This document shows, one piece after another, positions 30,601-40,178 of a stretch of DNA of 64,000 nt; the stretch's first letter is position 1, and every line of letters starts with the position of its first letter. Position numbers and translations under genes: made by a program. The notes beneath the pieces were generated by a model. The model ran no database searches and was not told the DNA's origin. It worked only from the letters and a program-made list of their open reading frames with translations. The stretch is taken from positions 1-64,000 of the forward strand of contig DATDPU010000163.1 of NCBI GenBank assembly GCA_035292585.1. Direction: 5' to 3'. The stretch comes from DASSFZ01 sp035292585. GTDB lineage: Bacteria; Chloroflexota; Anaerolineae; Fen-1058.

Positions 30601-32748
30601 ATGCAAAAGAAATCCAGTCCTCTATCCGATCCCCTAAGCCTTGACGCCGCGGTCGAACCGATCCGCTCAAGACACTGGCTATTAGCGACGAGGCAACTGC
30701 TCCTGGGTCGGATAGCGGCGCGAGTGCACGAGGCGAGGTGGCGGCACTATCTGATTGAATGGCTGATTATCGTTGCCGTGGCGCTGGCCTACAGTAGCAA
30801 TACACTGCTCGATTTTAACGCCAACCAACTCCAGCAGACCGGCGAGCATAATGAAAGCGCCACACTTCCGCTCCTCGCCGAAATCGGCCTGAAGCGTTAT
30901 GGGGAGATTCCGTTATGGAATCCATATATGCTGACGGGGTTCCCGCATGTCGGAGATTTGATCAATCACTTTTGGAATCCTGTAGCGACCGTACCGGTGC
31001 TGATTTGGGGCGGCATCAACGGGCTGAAGGTCTCCGTCTTTCTCGCGTTTATCCTGGCGGGGATCGGCCAGTGGCTTTTTGCGCATGGGTGCGGCGTGCG
31101 CGGCTTGGTTCGACTCTGGGCGGCGCTCTTGTTCATGTTGTCAGGCGGTCTGGCGATGTTGTGGCAGGTCGGTTGGTATGAGTTGTTGCTGGGTATGGCC
31201 TTCTTCCCCTGGTGTTTTGCCAGCTTGTGGTGGGCGTTGCGCCGGCGGGACCGCGCTTCCCTGGCCTTGACAGCTGTTTGCGTGGCAATGGTCCTCAGCA
31301 CAGGCGGCGGCTATTATCCGTTTTATGTATGTGTGAGCCTGGGGGTTTTGGTGGGCATGTCCCTATTGACCGCGAACCGAGGCGAACGCTGGCCTAAGCT
31401 GCGCCGCACAGCGACGATTGCCCTGTTGAGTGCGGCACTCCTGGCCGTCATGCTATTGCCGATTATCGATGGCTATCGCTACACCTTCCGCGAGGCCGGA
31501 CCAGACCCAGAGCAGGATTCATCGCAGCCGATTCTCTACGCACTGTTCAACTACGTCGTGTCCGATCCGCAGTGGGCGAGGGCCGGATTGCTGGGCATGA
31601 CGAGCGGCTGGAGTTGGTTTTATATCGGAGCCTTGCCCTTGATCGCGGCGTTGGGGCTGACGCCGCTTGTCTTTAGCCTGAGACGCCATCGACGGCGTAT
31701 CCTCCTCAGCCTGGCCGTGCTGACGCTCATCATTCTGGCCTGGCACGCCAACCGCCACACACCCGTTCGTCTTATTTACGACTGGATTCCTTTCCTATAC
31801 AACTTGCGTTTCCCTAGCCGGTTGCTGATCTTGGCGGCCAGCCCCTTGATCGTACTAGGCGGGTTAGGGTTGCAATTTCTGTTTGCTGCTTCGCGATTGC
31901 GGAGTCGTGGCTCCATCCTCACCCTGTCGACTGGTCAGGGGAAGCAGCCGATCATCGGGCTACCCTTGCGCTGGTTGCCCTACGGCGCTTTGTCGTTTGT
32001 AATGCTGCTATCGATCGCCGACGTATATGCGGTCAACAAAAGCTTTGCCTTTGCCCCTCGACCCCGCAATGCAAAGGCTGCCGAGGCCCTGAGCTGGTTG
32101 AAGGCTTACGATCCCAGTCTGTACTACACAAATCTAGGCGGGGGCGCGATTTTTTGGGATTGGGTGTCGGCCGCTTACGAGCGCGAGATGCCAATTATTA
32201 ATTTTGATTACGGGCGGCGCTTGGCTACGTTTGATGCGCAACGCCGACCCGACGCCCCTTTCTTTGCCACAGCGAAATACCTGCTCGCCCAACCCGATCA
32301 ACCTCGGCCCGAAAATGCCGAACTCTTGCGCGACTTCGATGGCGTCGGATTGTGGTATTTGCCCGATGCGCTGCCGTTCGCCTTCAGTGCGCCACTCGAT
32401 CAGCTGGCCCCTCCCGCAAAACTATCCGCAGCGGCGGCGTCTCCATTGGATGTTTCTTTCGATGGCCCGAACCGGGTGATCGTCAAGGGAGCGCCCGCCC
32501 AGGCGAGCGATCATCTGGTCATCTTGGTCAGCGATTATCCAGGCTGGCGCTTGGAGGTGGACGGCCAGGCAGCTGACGTGCTGCCGGCGAACGGCTATCT
32601 TGGAGCGGCCATGTTGCCGGGCGAGCACACCTACACCTTCGCCTTTCAACCCATGTCGCACTACGCAGGTCTGGCGATCAGCATTCTGGCAGTGATTCTG
32701 ACTGCTGCGTGGATTGTCCTGGCTAAATCACCATTGGTGCGAGTTTAG
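30601..32748 (+). CDS. YfhO-like polytopic membrane protein
   Basis: The 715-residue protein has an N-terminal cytoplasmic stretch, about 12 membrane helices and a C-terminal extracytoplasmic domain ending in DYPGWRLEVDGQAADVLPANGYLGAAMLPGEH..., typical of the YfhO/GT-C-like family thought to modify cell-surface polymers. The motif WNPYMLTGFPHVGD in the first loop also fits. ATG at 30601 is preferred over GTG 30586 because GAGG lies 5 bases before it. It follows attC-like site 2, but is large for a cassette. Confidence 0.75.
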   Translation: MQKKSSPLSDPLSLDAAVEPIRSRHWLLATRQLLLGRIAARVHEARWRHYLIEWLIIVAVALAYSSNTLLDFNANQLQQTGEHNESATLPLLAEIGLKRYGEIPLWNPYMLTGFPHVGDLINHFWNPVATVPVLIWGGINGLKVSVFLAFILAGIGQWLFAHGCGVRGLVRLWAALLFMLSGGLAMLWQVGWYELLLGMAFFPWCFASLWWALRRRDRASLALTAVCVAMVLSTGGGYYPFYVCVSLGVLVGMSLLTANRGERWPKLRRTATIALLSAALLAVMLLPIIDGYRYTFREAGPDPEQDSSQPILYALFNYVVSDPQWARAGLLGMTSGWSWFYIGALPLIAALGLTPLVFSLRRHRRRILLSLAVLTLIILAWHANRHTPVRLIYDWIPFLYNLRFPSRLLILAASPLIVLGGLGLQFLFAASRLRSRGSILTLSTGQGKQPIIGLPLRWLPYGALSFVMLLSIADVYAVNKSFAFAPRPRNAKAAEALSWLKAYDPSLYYTNLGGGAIFWDWVSAAYEREMPIINFDYGRRLATFDAQRRPDAPFFATAKYLLAQPDQPRPENAELLRDFDGVGLWYLPDALPFAFSAPLDQLAPPAKLSAAAASPLDVSFDGPNRVIVKGAPAQASDHLVILVSDYPGWRLEVDGQAADVLPANGYLGAAMLPGEHTYTFAFQPMSHYAGLAISILAVILTAAWIVLAKSPLVRV

Positions 32749-32793
32749 GAGACTGTAGCAGCTCTACCGGTATAAAGATGACAGAACGGGTAA

Positions 32794-33110
32794 GTGCAGG
32801 TAATCCTCAAGGAGAAGCGCAACTTCACGCATCAGCCCTGTCCGCGCTGCGGAAAGCAAGCCTTTCGGGATCGGGTGTTTGTGCGGAAGCTGCACGATCT
32901 GGGTGATCTGAGTTCGGGACGACCGCATGAGTTGCACGTCACCTATTCCCAACACTATTGCTCGGTGTGTCGGAAGTACTTCAATGCCGCCCTGTCCGAC
33001 CTGGCGCCGCCGGGCGGGCACTACACCCATCGGGGCATGGCGCTGGCGGTGCGGGTGGTGGTCGAAGACGGGCTACCCTACCGCAGCGCCAGTTGGCATC
33101 TGTGGCGCGA
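32794..33110 (+). pseudogene. Transposase N-terminal fragment
   Basis: About 105 codons encode CPRCGK...FVRKLHDLGD...YSQHYCSVCRKYFNAAL...HYTHRGMALAVRVVVEDGLPYRSASWHLWRDH, a Cys-pair zinc ribbon followed by the helical segment seen at the start of ISL3-like transposases. The catalytic region is absent: similarity ends near 33110 and the sequence switches to a kinase remnant in another frame. No terminal repeats were identified. Confidence 0.6.
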
Positions 33111-33121
33111 CCACACTTGCA

Positions 33122-33326
33122 CCGCTTGTCCAGCAGCGGCAGCTTGCGCTGGTATCGCCAGGCGCTCGGCGGCGGTGACTCGTACGATGCATTGACCGAA
33201 GCCGCCATTCGCATCACCGGCCAGGTGCAGCCCGGCCCCGCCTCGGCGGTATACGCCGATGCTTATCCGCGCTATCGGGCGCTCTACCCGGCGCTCAAGC
33301 CGACCTTCGCTAGCCTGGCGCAGTAA
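33122..33326 (+). pseudogene. Xylulokinase-like (FGGY kinase) remnant
   Basis: In the frame ending at 33326, SSSGSLRWYRQALGGGDSYDALTEAA matches the start of the FGGY C-terminal domain. It jumps directly to YADAYPRYRALYPALKPTFASLAQ, the usual end of xylulokinases; about 200 residues between are missing. There is no start codon of its own, so it is a deleted pseudogene abutting the transposase fragment. Confidence 0.55.
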
Positions 33327-33340
33327 CGCCGCGCCGCTGC

Positions 33341-33730
33341 TTACTTTGCCAGTGTCCGAAGGTACGCCACCACGTCCGCCAAATTCTGATCGGTCAACGC
33401 CGGGTTGCCGCCGCGCGGCGGCATTTCCACGCCGGTCGTGTTGAGCGGATCGCTTATCGGGCGGCCGGTCTTGATGAACGCGACGAGATCGGCGTCGGTC
33501 TTGTCTTTGACAAACTCGCTCGTCGTCAGGTCTTTGCCCAGGCCCGCGACACCCTCTGCGTCCGGCCCGTGGCAGGCGCTGCACGTACCCTCGAAAACGA
33601 CTTGACCCCGGCTAGCATCGCCGGGTGAGAGAGTTTCAGCCGTCGGCTGTGCTGTCGCGCCAGGCCCGCAACCCGCCAGGATCAATCCGGTAACGATCCA
33701 GGTGATAATCGATTTCAGAAATGTGCTCAT
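33341..33730 (-). CDS. Lipoprotein-type monohaem cytochrome c
   Basis: The 129-residue protein has a signal with lipobox LILAGC (Cys21), haem motif CSACH (about 50-54) and the distal Met in VEMPPRGG (about 102), a class I cytochrome c. It would carry electrons on the outer membrane face, for instance to the cbb3 oxidase at 45-47 kb, which lacks a CcoP subunit (inference). The Shine-Dalgarno is very weak. The 217-bp gap to the next gene shows nothing recognisable. Confidence 0.85.
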   Translation of the reverse strand: MSTFLKSIITWIVTGLILAGCGPGATAQPTAETLSPGDASRGQVVFEGTCSACHGPDAEGVAGLGKDLTTSEFVKDKTDADLVAFIKTGRPISDPLNTTGVEMPPRGGNPALTDQNLADVVAYLRTLAK

Positions 33731-33947
33731 ATATTTTGTCTTGGCTCAACAGATGTTTCAAGGAGGGCAATGCAACGAATTCGTAACGAACACCGGCGCT
33801 GCACCAAACGTAGTGCGGATTCGTTTATTCGTTGCCCATCCGGTGCATCGGCCGCTCTTGCTGCGAATGAGACGCCCACGAGGGGCTAAACTACGAGTTT
33901 CGTGGTCGACTGAGAGTTCGATGGCCCGATCAAGAAAGTTACTCGAT

Positions 33948-34925
33948 TCATGCGCCTGCGATCTCCGGGTGCGCGAACAAGCCTGGCTCGCCTCCGGTAT
34001 GCAGAAACACGATTGTCTCATCTTTCCCGATGCGGCCCGATCGGATCTCCTCTATCAATCCGGCCATCGCTTTGCCGGTGTAAGTCGGATCGAGAAAGAT
34101 GCCCTCGGTACGGGCGGCCAGTCGGATCGCCTCAATGCCTTCCCGTGAAGGGATGCCGTAACCCGCACCGATGAATCCATCACGAACCAGAATCTCGTCG
34201 GCGGCAAGTTCTATCGGCTGCCCGCTCAAAGCCGCCGATCCACGCGCGATCCGATCAACCCGCTCGATGCACTCCGCAACCGGCCGGCTAACGGTGATAC
34301 CGAACACCCGATAGTCCGCGCCGAGCATTTTTACACCGGCGACGAGACCGGCTTGTGTGCCGCACGCGCCCGTCGCCAACACGAGCCAGGTCGGGCGCAC
34401 ATTCAGCGCCTGCAACTGCGAGGCCAGTTCGCGGACACATTCAACGTAGCCGAGTGCTCCCAACGGCGATGCGCCGCCGCGCGGAATCACGCATGGTCGT
34501 CGCCCGGCATCCTGCAATTCAGCAGCGACTTCTTCTATTTTCACATCCACCAACGCCCGATCGGGATCGTTCGTGAAGCGCAGCTCCACGCCGAGCAGTT
34601 CGTCGAGCAGCAGGTTTCCCCGCGCCTCAGCCGGGCGCGAGTCGTGCAGCACGGCCACGATGTCGAGACCGGCGACCCGCGCCGCCGCCGCCGTCGCGCG
34701 GATGTGGTTCGACTGCGGCCCGGCCCCGGTCACGATCACGTCCGCGCCGTGCGCCAGCGCGTCTGCCAGGTAATACTCCAGCCCGCGCACCTTGTTGCCG
34801 CCGAAGCCGAAACCGGTCAGGTCATCGCGCTTGAACAAGATGCGCGGCCCGCCGAGCGCGCGGGTGAGCCTCGGCGCATCGACTAACGGCGTAGGCAACA
34901 GGGCGAGTGGAAAGCGCGTGGGCAT
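33948..34925 (-). CDS. D-cysteine desulfhydrase/ACC deaminase-family PLP enzyme (XcbE1-like candidate)
   Basis: The 325-residue fold-type II PLP enzyme has the Schiff-base lysine in GFGGNKVR (about 45), the loop GAGPQSNHIRATAAAA, and C-terminal FLHTGGEPGLF. Relatives eliminate sulfide from D-cysteine or open ACC. In the bacterial coenzyme M pathway a PLP enzyme (XcbE1) performs the thiolation step; this gene ends a run containing a ComA homologue and two lyases, so that role is proposed here. Start 34925 fits the homology; its Shine-Dalgarno is weak. If the CoM reading is wrong, D-cysteine desulfhydrase is the default. Confidence 0.8.
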   Translation of the reverse strand: MPTRFPLALLPTPLVDAPRLTRALGGPRILFKRDDLTGFGFGGNKVRGLEYYLADALAHGADVIVTGAGPQSNHIRATAAAARVAGLDIVAVLHDSRPAEARGNLLLDELLGVELRFTNDPDRALVDVKIEEVAAELQDAGRRPCVIPRGGASPLGALGYVECVRELASQLQALNVRPTWLVLATGACGTQAGLVAGVKMLGADYRVFGITVSRPVAECIERVDRIARGSAALSGQPIELAADEILVRDGFIGAGYGIPSREGIEAIRLAARTEGIFLDPTYTGKAMAGLIEEIRSGRIGKDETIVFLHTGGEPGLFAHPEIAGA

Positions 34926-34988
34926 GGAAAAAACTTCTATGGGACACTGATTTACACAGATTTTGGATTTGTCAGTGTTCTTCTGTGT

Positions 34989-36389
34989 TCACACCTGCAC
35001 TTGCAGCGCAGGTGCAAGTGTCCGTGTCCTGGTTTCTAGCGCACGTTCGAGCACCCGATCGACCAACTCGCGGCACAATCCCACGCGCCGCCGATAGTCG
35101 AACAGCGCCTCGATCGTCTCCGCCGAGAGATGCGCGCGGATCGCCGGGCTGGCGAGCACGGCATCCTTCAGCGGGCGGCCGGATTCGTGCGCGGCCAGCG
35201 CCGTTTCGTACACCAGCGTATGCGCCGTCTGCTTGCCGATTTTCTCGGCCAGCGCGAGCATGACCGCCTCGGACAACACGTAGCCTTTGCCCGCTTCCAG
35301 GTTGGCGAGCATCCGATCGGGGTGCACGACGAGATGAGCCGTCAGCGTGTTCGTCAACGCGAGCAGTTTGGCAACCGCCATACAGGTCTCGGCCAGGACG
35401 GCCCATTCGGCTTTCCACGCGCGCCCATCGCGCTCGTGATCATGCACCTGGCTCTCGGCGATCAGCGCGGCGTTGTGACGGATGACGCGCGCCAGCGTGC
35501 CCAGGTGTTCGGCGATCTCTGGGTTGCGCTTGTGCGGCATCGTGATGCTGCCAACCGTGCCGGGTACGAATCCCTCGCTCACTTCGCCGATCTCCGGCCG
35601 CTGCAAGTTATACACCTCGTGACCAATCTTGTCGGCAGTGCCGGAGACGAGCGTGAGTAACTGAAACCACTCGACGATCACATCGCGCGCCGTATTCCAG
35701 GTGATGTCGGGTTGACGAAGCCCCAGCCGTGCGCAGAACTTCGCCTGCAACTCCAATCCGCGCGCGCCAAACGACGACAGGCTGCCCACCCCACCCGCCA
35801 GTTGCCCCACGCCCAGGCGCGGCTTGATTTCCTTCAAGCGATCGAGGTGCCGCCGCGCTTCGCTGGCCCACACAGCAACCTTGAAGCCGAATGTGATCGG
35901 CAGGCCGGGTTGACCATGCGTGCGGCCAGCCATCACGGTGTCGCGATGCGCTTCGGCCAATCGGAGCAGATTGTCTTCGATCAGGCGCAAGTCGCGCAGC
36001 ACGATCGCCCACACTTTATCGAGCGCCAGCATCATCCACGTATCGGTGATGTCTTGCACGGTCGCGCCGTAATACACCCATTCACCGGCGCTGCCCGCAC
36101 AACGGCGCTGCACCGCCTGGATGAGACCCAGCGTGGAGTGATTCGTGGCTTCGAAGCCCGCGCGCACCTCTTCAAAGAATTGAGCATCGAGCGGCAGTTC
36201 GCGGCAAGCGCGCGCCACTTCGCGCGCAGCATCGGCGGGAATGAGACCCACTTCAGCCTGAGCCTCGGCGAGCGCAGCGAGAATCTCCAGCCAGGCGCGC
36301 GTGCGCGGCTCGTCGTCGAACAGCGCCCGCATCTCTTCGGCGCCCCATGAGTTGCGATAGATGAGGGAATCGGAGATATGGACAGGCAT
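34989..36389 (-). CDS. Aspartase/fumarase-superfamily lyase, PurB-like (XcbC1/XcbD1-like candidate)
   Basis: The 466-residue lyase has the superfamily signature GSITMPHKRNPEIAE (about 270), TxxD-type GATVQDITDTW and AGRTHGQPGLPITFG regions. Family members eliminate fumarate from succinyl adducts; two members, XcbC1 and XcbD1, catalyse phosphate elimination and decarboxylation in bacterial CoM synthesis. A complete purine pathway context is absent here, arguing against adenylosuccinate lyase. The last residues (RTRTLAPALQVQV) come from a CACCTGC/GCAGGTG palindrome. Start 36389 or the ATG at 36398; both follow the P450 stop closely. Confidence 0.85.
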   Translation of the reverse strand: MPVHISDSLIYRNSWGAEEMRALFDDEPRTRAWLEILAALAEAQAEVGLIPADAAREVARACRELPLDAQFFEEVRAGFEATNHSTLGLIQAVQRRCAGSAGEWVYYGATVQDITDTWMMLALDKVWAIVLRDLRLIEDNLLRLAEAHRDTVMAGRTHGQPGLPITFGFKVAVWASEARRHLDRLKEIKPRLGVGQLAGGVGSLSSFGARGLELQAKFCARLGLRQPDITWNTARDVIVEWFQLLTLVSGTADKIGHEVYNLQRPEIGEVSEGFVPGTVGSITMPHKRNPEIAEHLGTLARVIRHNAALIAESQVHDHERDGRAWKAEWAVLAETCMAVAKLLALTNTLTAHLVVHPDRMLANLEAGKGYVLSEAVMLALAEKIGKQTAHTLVYETALAAHESGRPLKDAVLASPAIRAHLSAETIEALFDYRRRVGLCRELVDRVLERALETRTRTLAPALQVQV

Positions 36390-36401
36390 CACATCCAACT
36401 T

Positions 36402-37631
36402 CTATAGCGCCACGGGCAGCGACTTGACGCCGCGAAAGGTGGGGTGCGCTTGCCATTCGAGAGCGCCCGTTGCAAGTCGCAAGTTAGGGAATCGGCGCAG
36501 CAAAGTGGTGAATGCGATTTGGACTTCCAGGTGGGCGAGTGGCGCGCCGATGCAGAAATGGATACCGAGGCCGAAACCGACGTGCTTCCCTTCGCCGCGC
36601 GCCACATCGAACTGATCCGGCTTCGAAAACTGTTCGGGGTCGCGATTGGCCGCCCCGAGAATCATGTTGACGAGTTGTCCCCGGCCGATGCGTTTCCCTC
36701 CCAGCTCTACGTCTTCAATCGCCGATCGGTAAACGATCTGCACCGCGTTGTCGTAACGCATGACCTCCTCGACGGCCGAGGCGGCGCGTGCGGAGTCCTC
36801 GCGCAGTTTACGCATTTGGTCGGGATGGCGGAGCAAGGCCAACACGCCGTTGCCGATCAAGTTGGAGGTGGTCTCGTGTCCGGCGGCGAGCAGCACGCTG
36901 ACGTTGGCGACCAGTTCATCTTGGGTCAATCGTTCGCCTTCGTCCAAGACGGTAGCCAACGCGGTCAGCAAATCCTCTTGAGGCTGTAATCGGCGTGCTC
37001 GGCTCAGGGCGATGATGTAGTCCGCCATTTCCGCCATACTCCGCGCGGCTCTGTCCATCAGCTCGGGCGAGTGACGAACGATACCCAAGACGGCGAAGGC
37101 ATCGTCCGACCAGGTCTTGAGGCGTTGGCGATCTTCAAGGGGCAGACCCAGCAGCTCGGCGATGACGACGATGGGCAAAGGGTAAGCCAGATCGTGAATC
37201 ACGTCCATCTCGCCATCGGCCTCGACCGCATCCAGCAAGTTGTCCACAACGCGCTGAACATGGGGGCGCATGCGCTCCACGACGCGCGGGGTGAAGGCCT
37301 TGTTGACCAGCCGGCGCAAGCGCGTGTGATAGGGCGGATCGGCATACGGCATGGCCTGCGAGTAGGCGCGATACACCGGCTCGGCAATTTTCTGTTCCGA
37401 TTCCGGCAGGCGTTTGAATCCGGCCAGCAGCCCATGCGCTCTAGAGAAACGTGGATCGTTAAACGCCGAGGCGACGTCGGCGTAGCGCGTGAGAACCCAA
37501 AAGCCCATCGGTTCGTCCCAGTGTACCGGATCGCTTGAGCGCAATGTGCTGTAGAGGGGATAAGGGTCCGCGCGAACTTCGGGCCGCAGTAGGTTCGAGA
37601 GGCTAAGGGATTGAGCAGCCTGTTCGATCAT
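36402..37631 (-). CDS. Cytochrome P450
   Basis: The 409-residue bacterial P450 has the oxygen-activation motif AGHETT on the I helix (about 240), the E-x-x-R pair in VEEVMR, and the haem-thiolate loop FGLGIHFCIGAPLA (Cys near 351). It inserts one oxygen atom into an organic substrate and needs a ferredoxin partner, not seen here. Start 37631 has GGAGGAGT 7 bases upstream. It lies between the two lyase genes; if the operon makes CoM, epoxidation of an alkene is a plausible job (inference). Confidence 0.93.
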   Translation of the reverse strand: MIEQAAQSLSLSNLLRPEVRADPYPLYSTLRSSDPVHWDEPMGFWVLTRYADVASAFNDPRFSRAHGLLAGFKRLPESEQKIAEPVYRAYSQAMPYADPPYHTRLRRLVNKAFTPRVVERMRPHVQRVVDNLLDAVEADGEMDVIHDLAYPLPIVVIAELLGLPLEDRQRLKTWSDDAFAVLGIVRHSPELMDRAARSMAEMADYIIALSRARRLQPQEDLLTALATVLDEGERLTQDELVANVSVLLAAGHETTSNLIGNGVLALLRHPDQMRKLREDSARAASAVEEVMRYDNAVQIVYRSAIEDVELGGKRIGRGQLVNMILGAANRDPEQFSKPDQFDVARGEGKHVGFGLGIHFCIGAPLAHLEVQIAFTTLLRRFPNLRLATGALEWQAHPTFRGVKSLPVAL

Positions 37632-37650
37632 AGGTGTACTCCTCCGGGTG

Positions 37651-39234
37651 CTACTCGCCCCAACGGCGACGAAGGGGTGGTCGGGGCAAGTCATCTACGA
37701 GGTCTTCCAACGCTTGAGGATTAGGTTTAGATGATGGCTCGGATGTCGAGGCTGGTTGATCCAGTATGGCGGGCGTGATCTTTAAACTCATCGCTTTCAT
37801 CAGCAGGGATGATTTCGCTCCAGCCAGTCGAGTCTCGGCGGCTTCACGCCAGCGCGTGTGATCGGTTACAGCCCGGCGACAATCCGCGATCAGCGCATTC
37901 ACCGCCGACTCCCCCGCTCCACCCACGCCTGTGCGCGCGGCGACGATCCGCGCCGGGTCCAGCGCCTCGACAATGGTCTCCGTCGTCAAGCCGAGTTTCC
38001 GCCCAACGACGGTCTCGGCGGCGGCCTCGAGTAGTTCGGGGGTGAACGTCGTCGCGCCCGATTCGAGCGCGGCGCGCACGGCGCGGGCCACCACGTCGTG
38101 CGCGGTCTTGTAGTCGAGGCCGCATTGAAGCATGATGACCTCGGCCAGGTCGGTTGCGCCGATGAAGTTCTCTGAAACACGCTGGGCCGCGACATCCACG
38201 TGCACGGTCAGGCCGCGCAACACATCGGCCATGAGCCGGATCGCGCCAACCGCATTGTCAAGCGCGCGGGGCACGTCGCCGTAGGCAAACATCCGGTTGT
38301 CGATCTGACCCGACGGCGTTTTGCCCACCGCCGCCAGCGCCGCCTGCATGCCGATGGTTTCAGCGCACACGCCGCGCACGTAGGCCAGCGCATACGGATT
38401 TTTCTTTTGCGGCATGATGACGCTGATGCGCGCGTGGCGATCGGCGAGTTCAACCAGCCCAAACTCGGCCGTCGAAAAGATTTGCAGGTCTTCGGCCAGA
38501 CGGTCGAGAGTGATCAGTATCGAAGTGAGCACTGCCGCAATCTCGATCGGGCCATCGGCCTGCCACATCGCGTCGCGCGTGTGCGGGATAACAGTGTCGA
38601 AGCCCAGTCGCTCGGCCAGTCGATTGCGATCTAACGGGAGACGGCTGCCGTTGACACTGCCGGAGCCGGCTGGACTCACATTGGTGCGCTCGAAAGCGGC
38701 GCGGGTCCGATCGAGATCGCGCAACAGCGGGTGAACGAACGTCAGCACGTAATGGCCGAACGTCGTGGGTTGGGCCGGTTGCAGATAAGTGTAATCGGGG
38801 AAGAGCGTGGTGCGATGAGATTCAGCCAGGTCGAGAGCCGCGACAGTGCACTCCTCGAGTGCGGCGGCGAGCGTGAGCAAGCGTTCGCGGGCGGCGATGC
38901 GATACGCGATCGTGGTCGCCTCGCGGCGCGCACGGCCCGCCGAAAGCCAGCCGGCAGGAGCGCCCAGCATCTTCAGATAAGCCTCGCGATTGGAATACAC
39001 ATCGCCGCGCGCCGGGTCGAGTCCAAAGTCCAACGGCGGCGAAGGATGGATCTCCAACAAGGCGGCGAGCAGTTCGCCGCCCGCTTGAGGCGGCGCGACG
39101 CGAATCTCGATCAACTCGATGACGTGGGCGAGATCGGCCAGGCTCATGCCTTCGTACAGAATCGCCGCGTCGCCGGTCTCGCGCGCGTACGCGGTCTGGA
39201 TGAGTTGATCGGCTGGCGGGTCGGTGAGCCGCAT
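37651..39234 (-). CDS. Aspartase/fumarase-superfamily lyase, ArgH-like (XcbC1/XcbD1-like candidate)
   Basis: The 527-residue lyase has the signature SVIMPQKKNPYALAYVRG (about 275-292), NVSPAGSGSVNGSRLPLDR and HVLTF-type YVLTFVHPLL, as in argininosuccinate lyases. It is longer by a Pro/Ser-rich tail (about 485-527). It starts 3 bp after the ComA-like stop. ArgG or other arginine genes are absent, and a second superfamily lyase sits two genes away, exactly the pairing needed for the phosphate-elimination and decarboxylation steps of bacterial CoM synthesis. Which lyase does which step cannot be told by eye. Confidence 0.87.
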   Translation of the reverse strand: MRLTDPPADQLIQTAYARETGDAAILYEGMSLADLAHVIELIEIRVAPPQAGGELLAALLEIHPSPPLDFGLDPARGDVYSNREAYLKMLGAPAGWLSAGRARREATTIAYRIAARERLLTLAAALEECTVAALDLAESHRTTLFPDYTYLQPAQPTTFGHYVLTFVHPLLRDLDRTRAAFERTNVSPAGSGSVNGSRLPLDRNRLAERLGFDTVIPHTRDAMWQADGPIEIAAVLTSILITLDRLAEDLQIFSTAEFGLVELADRHARISVIMPQKKNPYALAYVRGVCAETIGMQAALAAVGKTPSGQIDNRMFAYGDVPRALDNAVGAIRLMADVLRGLTVHVDVAAQRVSENFIGATDLAEVIMLQCGLDYKTAHDVVARAVRAALESGATTFTPELLEAAAETVVGRKLGLTTETIVEALDPARIVAARTGVGGAGESAVNALIADCRRAVTDHTRWREAAETRLAGAKSSLLMKAMSLKITPAILDQPASTSEPSSKPNPQALEDLVDDLPRPPLRRRWGE

Positions 39235-39237
39235 ACG

Positions 39238-40098
39238 TCAGGCTTCCGGCAATTTGAGATACGCCAGGCGCGAGATGCGCTCGGCCAGCGACAATGGCGC
39301 CTCGCGCTCCAGTTTCTCGACCCACGGGCGCAGCGTCTCGAAGCGCACCCCGACGCGCAACGCTTCGACGGCCAGCATGTCGCGCGGCTGGATGTTGCCC
39401 AGGCTCACATCCGGGCCGAAGCGCAGGATGAAGTATTCCTGCTGATTCTTGAGCGGCGCTTCCCAGATCAGCTTCTCCAAATGACTGTTGAGCTTGGTCG
39501 CGATGGTATCGACATCCTGCTCGTGGACGCTGCCGTCCGCGCCGTACACGCCCACGCCTTTGCCGGACTCGCGCGCTTCGACGATGACCCACGCCGCGCC
39601 CGATTCAATGTCGGCCAGAGCTTGCTCGGCCAACGCTGCAGCGGTGGGCTGCTGACGCGGGTCTTTCTTCCCGACCTCGGTGACGACCGTCAAGCCGCTG
39701 TCGAGCGCGCAGTAAATCGCGTCGCGCCGGGCGGAGGGCGCTAGCTCGATCGTGCCATCCGAAATCTCGATCGCGTTGAAGCCCAGCGCCTTCGCGTGTG
39801 CGATGTACTCCTGGCAGACGCCCTGCACAATCGCGTATTCGGTCAACGTGCCGCCCGGATAAATCAGGATGTCGCGTTCGCGCACCATCGCGATCTTATC
39901 GCGCAGCAAGGCGTCGTCCATCAGGGCCGAGGTGCCAAACGAAAGCTTCCAATGATCGACGAAATCACCCGCCATCGCCAGCAGATCGGCTGTGGCGTTG
40001 GGGCCTTGACACTTGTCGATGACCATCGTAATCCCTGTCGGGCGGGGTTTGCTGGATCGCTCATCGAGGTGGGTGAAAATATCGGACCAAGCTTTCAT
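39238..40098 (-). CDS. Phosphosulfolactate synthase (ComA/XcbB1-like)
   Basis: The 286-residue TIM-barrel protein matches ComA: RPTGITMVIDKCQGPNA, the key VDHWKLSFGTSALM near 47-60, LIYPGGTLTEYA, IEISDGTIEL, VTEVGKKDP near 142-150 and VIVEARESGKGVG. ComA adds sulfite to phosphoenolpyruvate to give (R)-phosphosulfolactate, the first step of coenzyme M synthesis in some methanogens and in Xanthobacter. GGAG lies 8 bases before the ATG. Plant HSA32-like proteins share the fold, but the operon partners favour the CoM pathway. A sulfite source may be the tandem rhodanese encoded upstream. Confidence 0.9.
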   Translation of the reverse strand: MKAWSDIFTHLDERSSKPRPTGITMVIDKCQGPNATADLLAMAGDFVDHWKLSFGTSALMDDALLRDKIAMVRERDILIYPGGTLTEYAIVQGVCQEYIAHAKALGFNAIEISDGTIELAPSARRDAIYCALDSGLTVVTEVGKKDPRQQPTAAALAEQALADIESGAAWVIVEARESGKGVGVYGADGSVHEQDVDTIATKLNSHLEKLIWEAPLKNQQEYFILRFGPDVSLGNIQPRDMLAVEALRVGVRFETLRPWVEKLEREAPLSLAERISRLAYLKLPEA

Positions 40099-40105
40099 TT
40101 CATCT

Positions 40106-40178
40106 CCAGTCGCCAGTTGCCAGTCATCCGTCAGCAGTGAACAGTCACCCTCACTGATTACTGCTCACTACCCACTAA
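40106..40178. repeat. Stuttering palindrome (CCAGT/CAGTGA type)
   Basis: CCAGTCGCCAGTTGCCAGTC and CAGCAGTGAACAGTCACC are followed by CTCACTGATTACTGCTCACT. It separates the ComA-like gene from the gene upstream and supplies that gene's last codons (GSEQ) and stop. Confidence 0.6.

Noticed and set aside
37651..39234. Arginine biosynthesis (argH)
   Set aside because: The lyase fold fits, but no other arginine gene is near and a second superfamily lyase plus a ComA homologue accompany it; kept only as an alternative.
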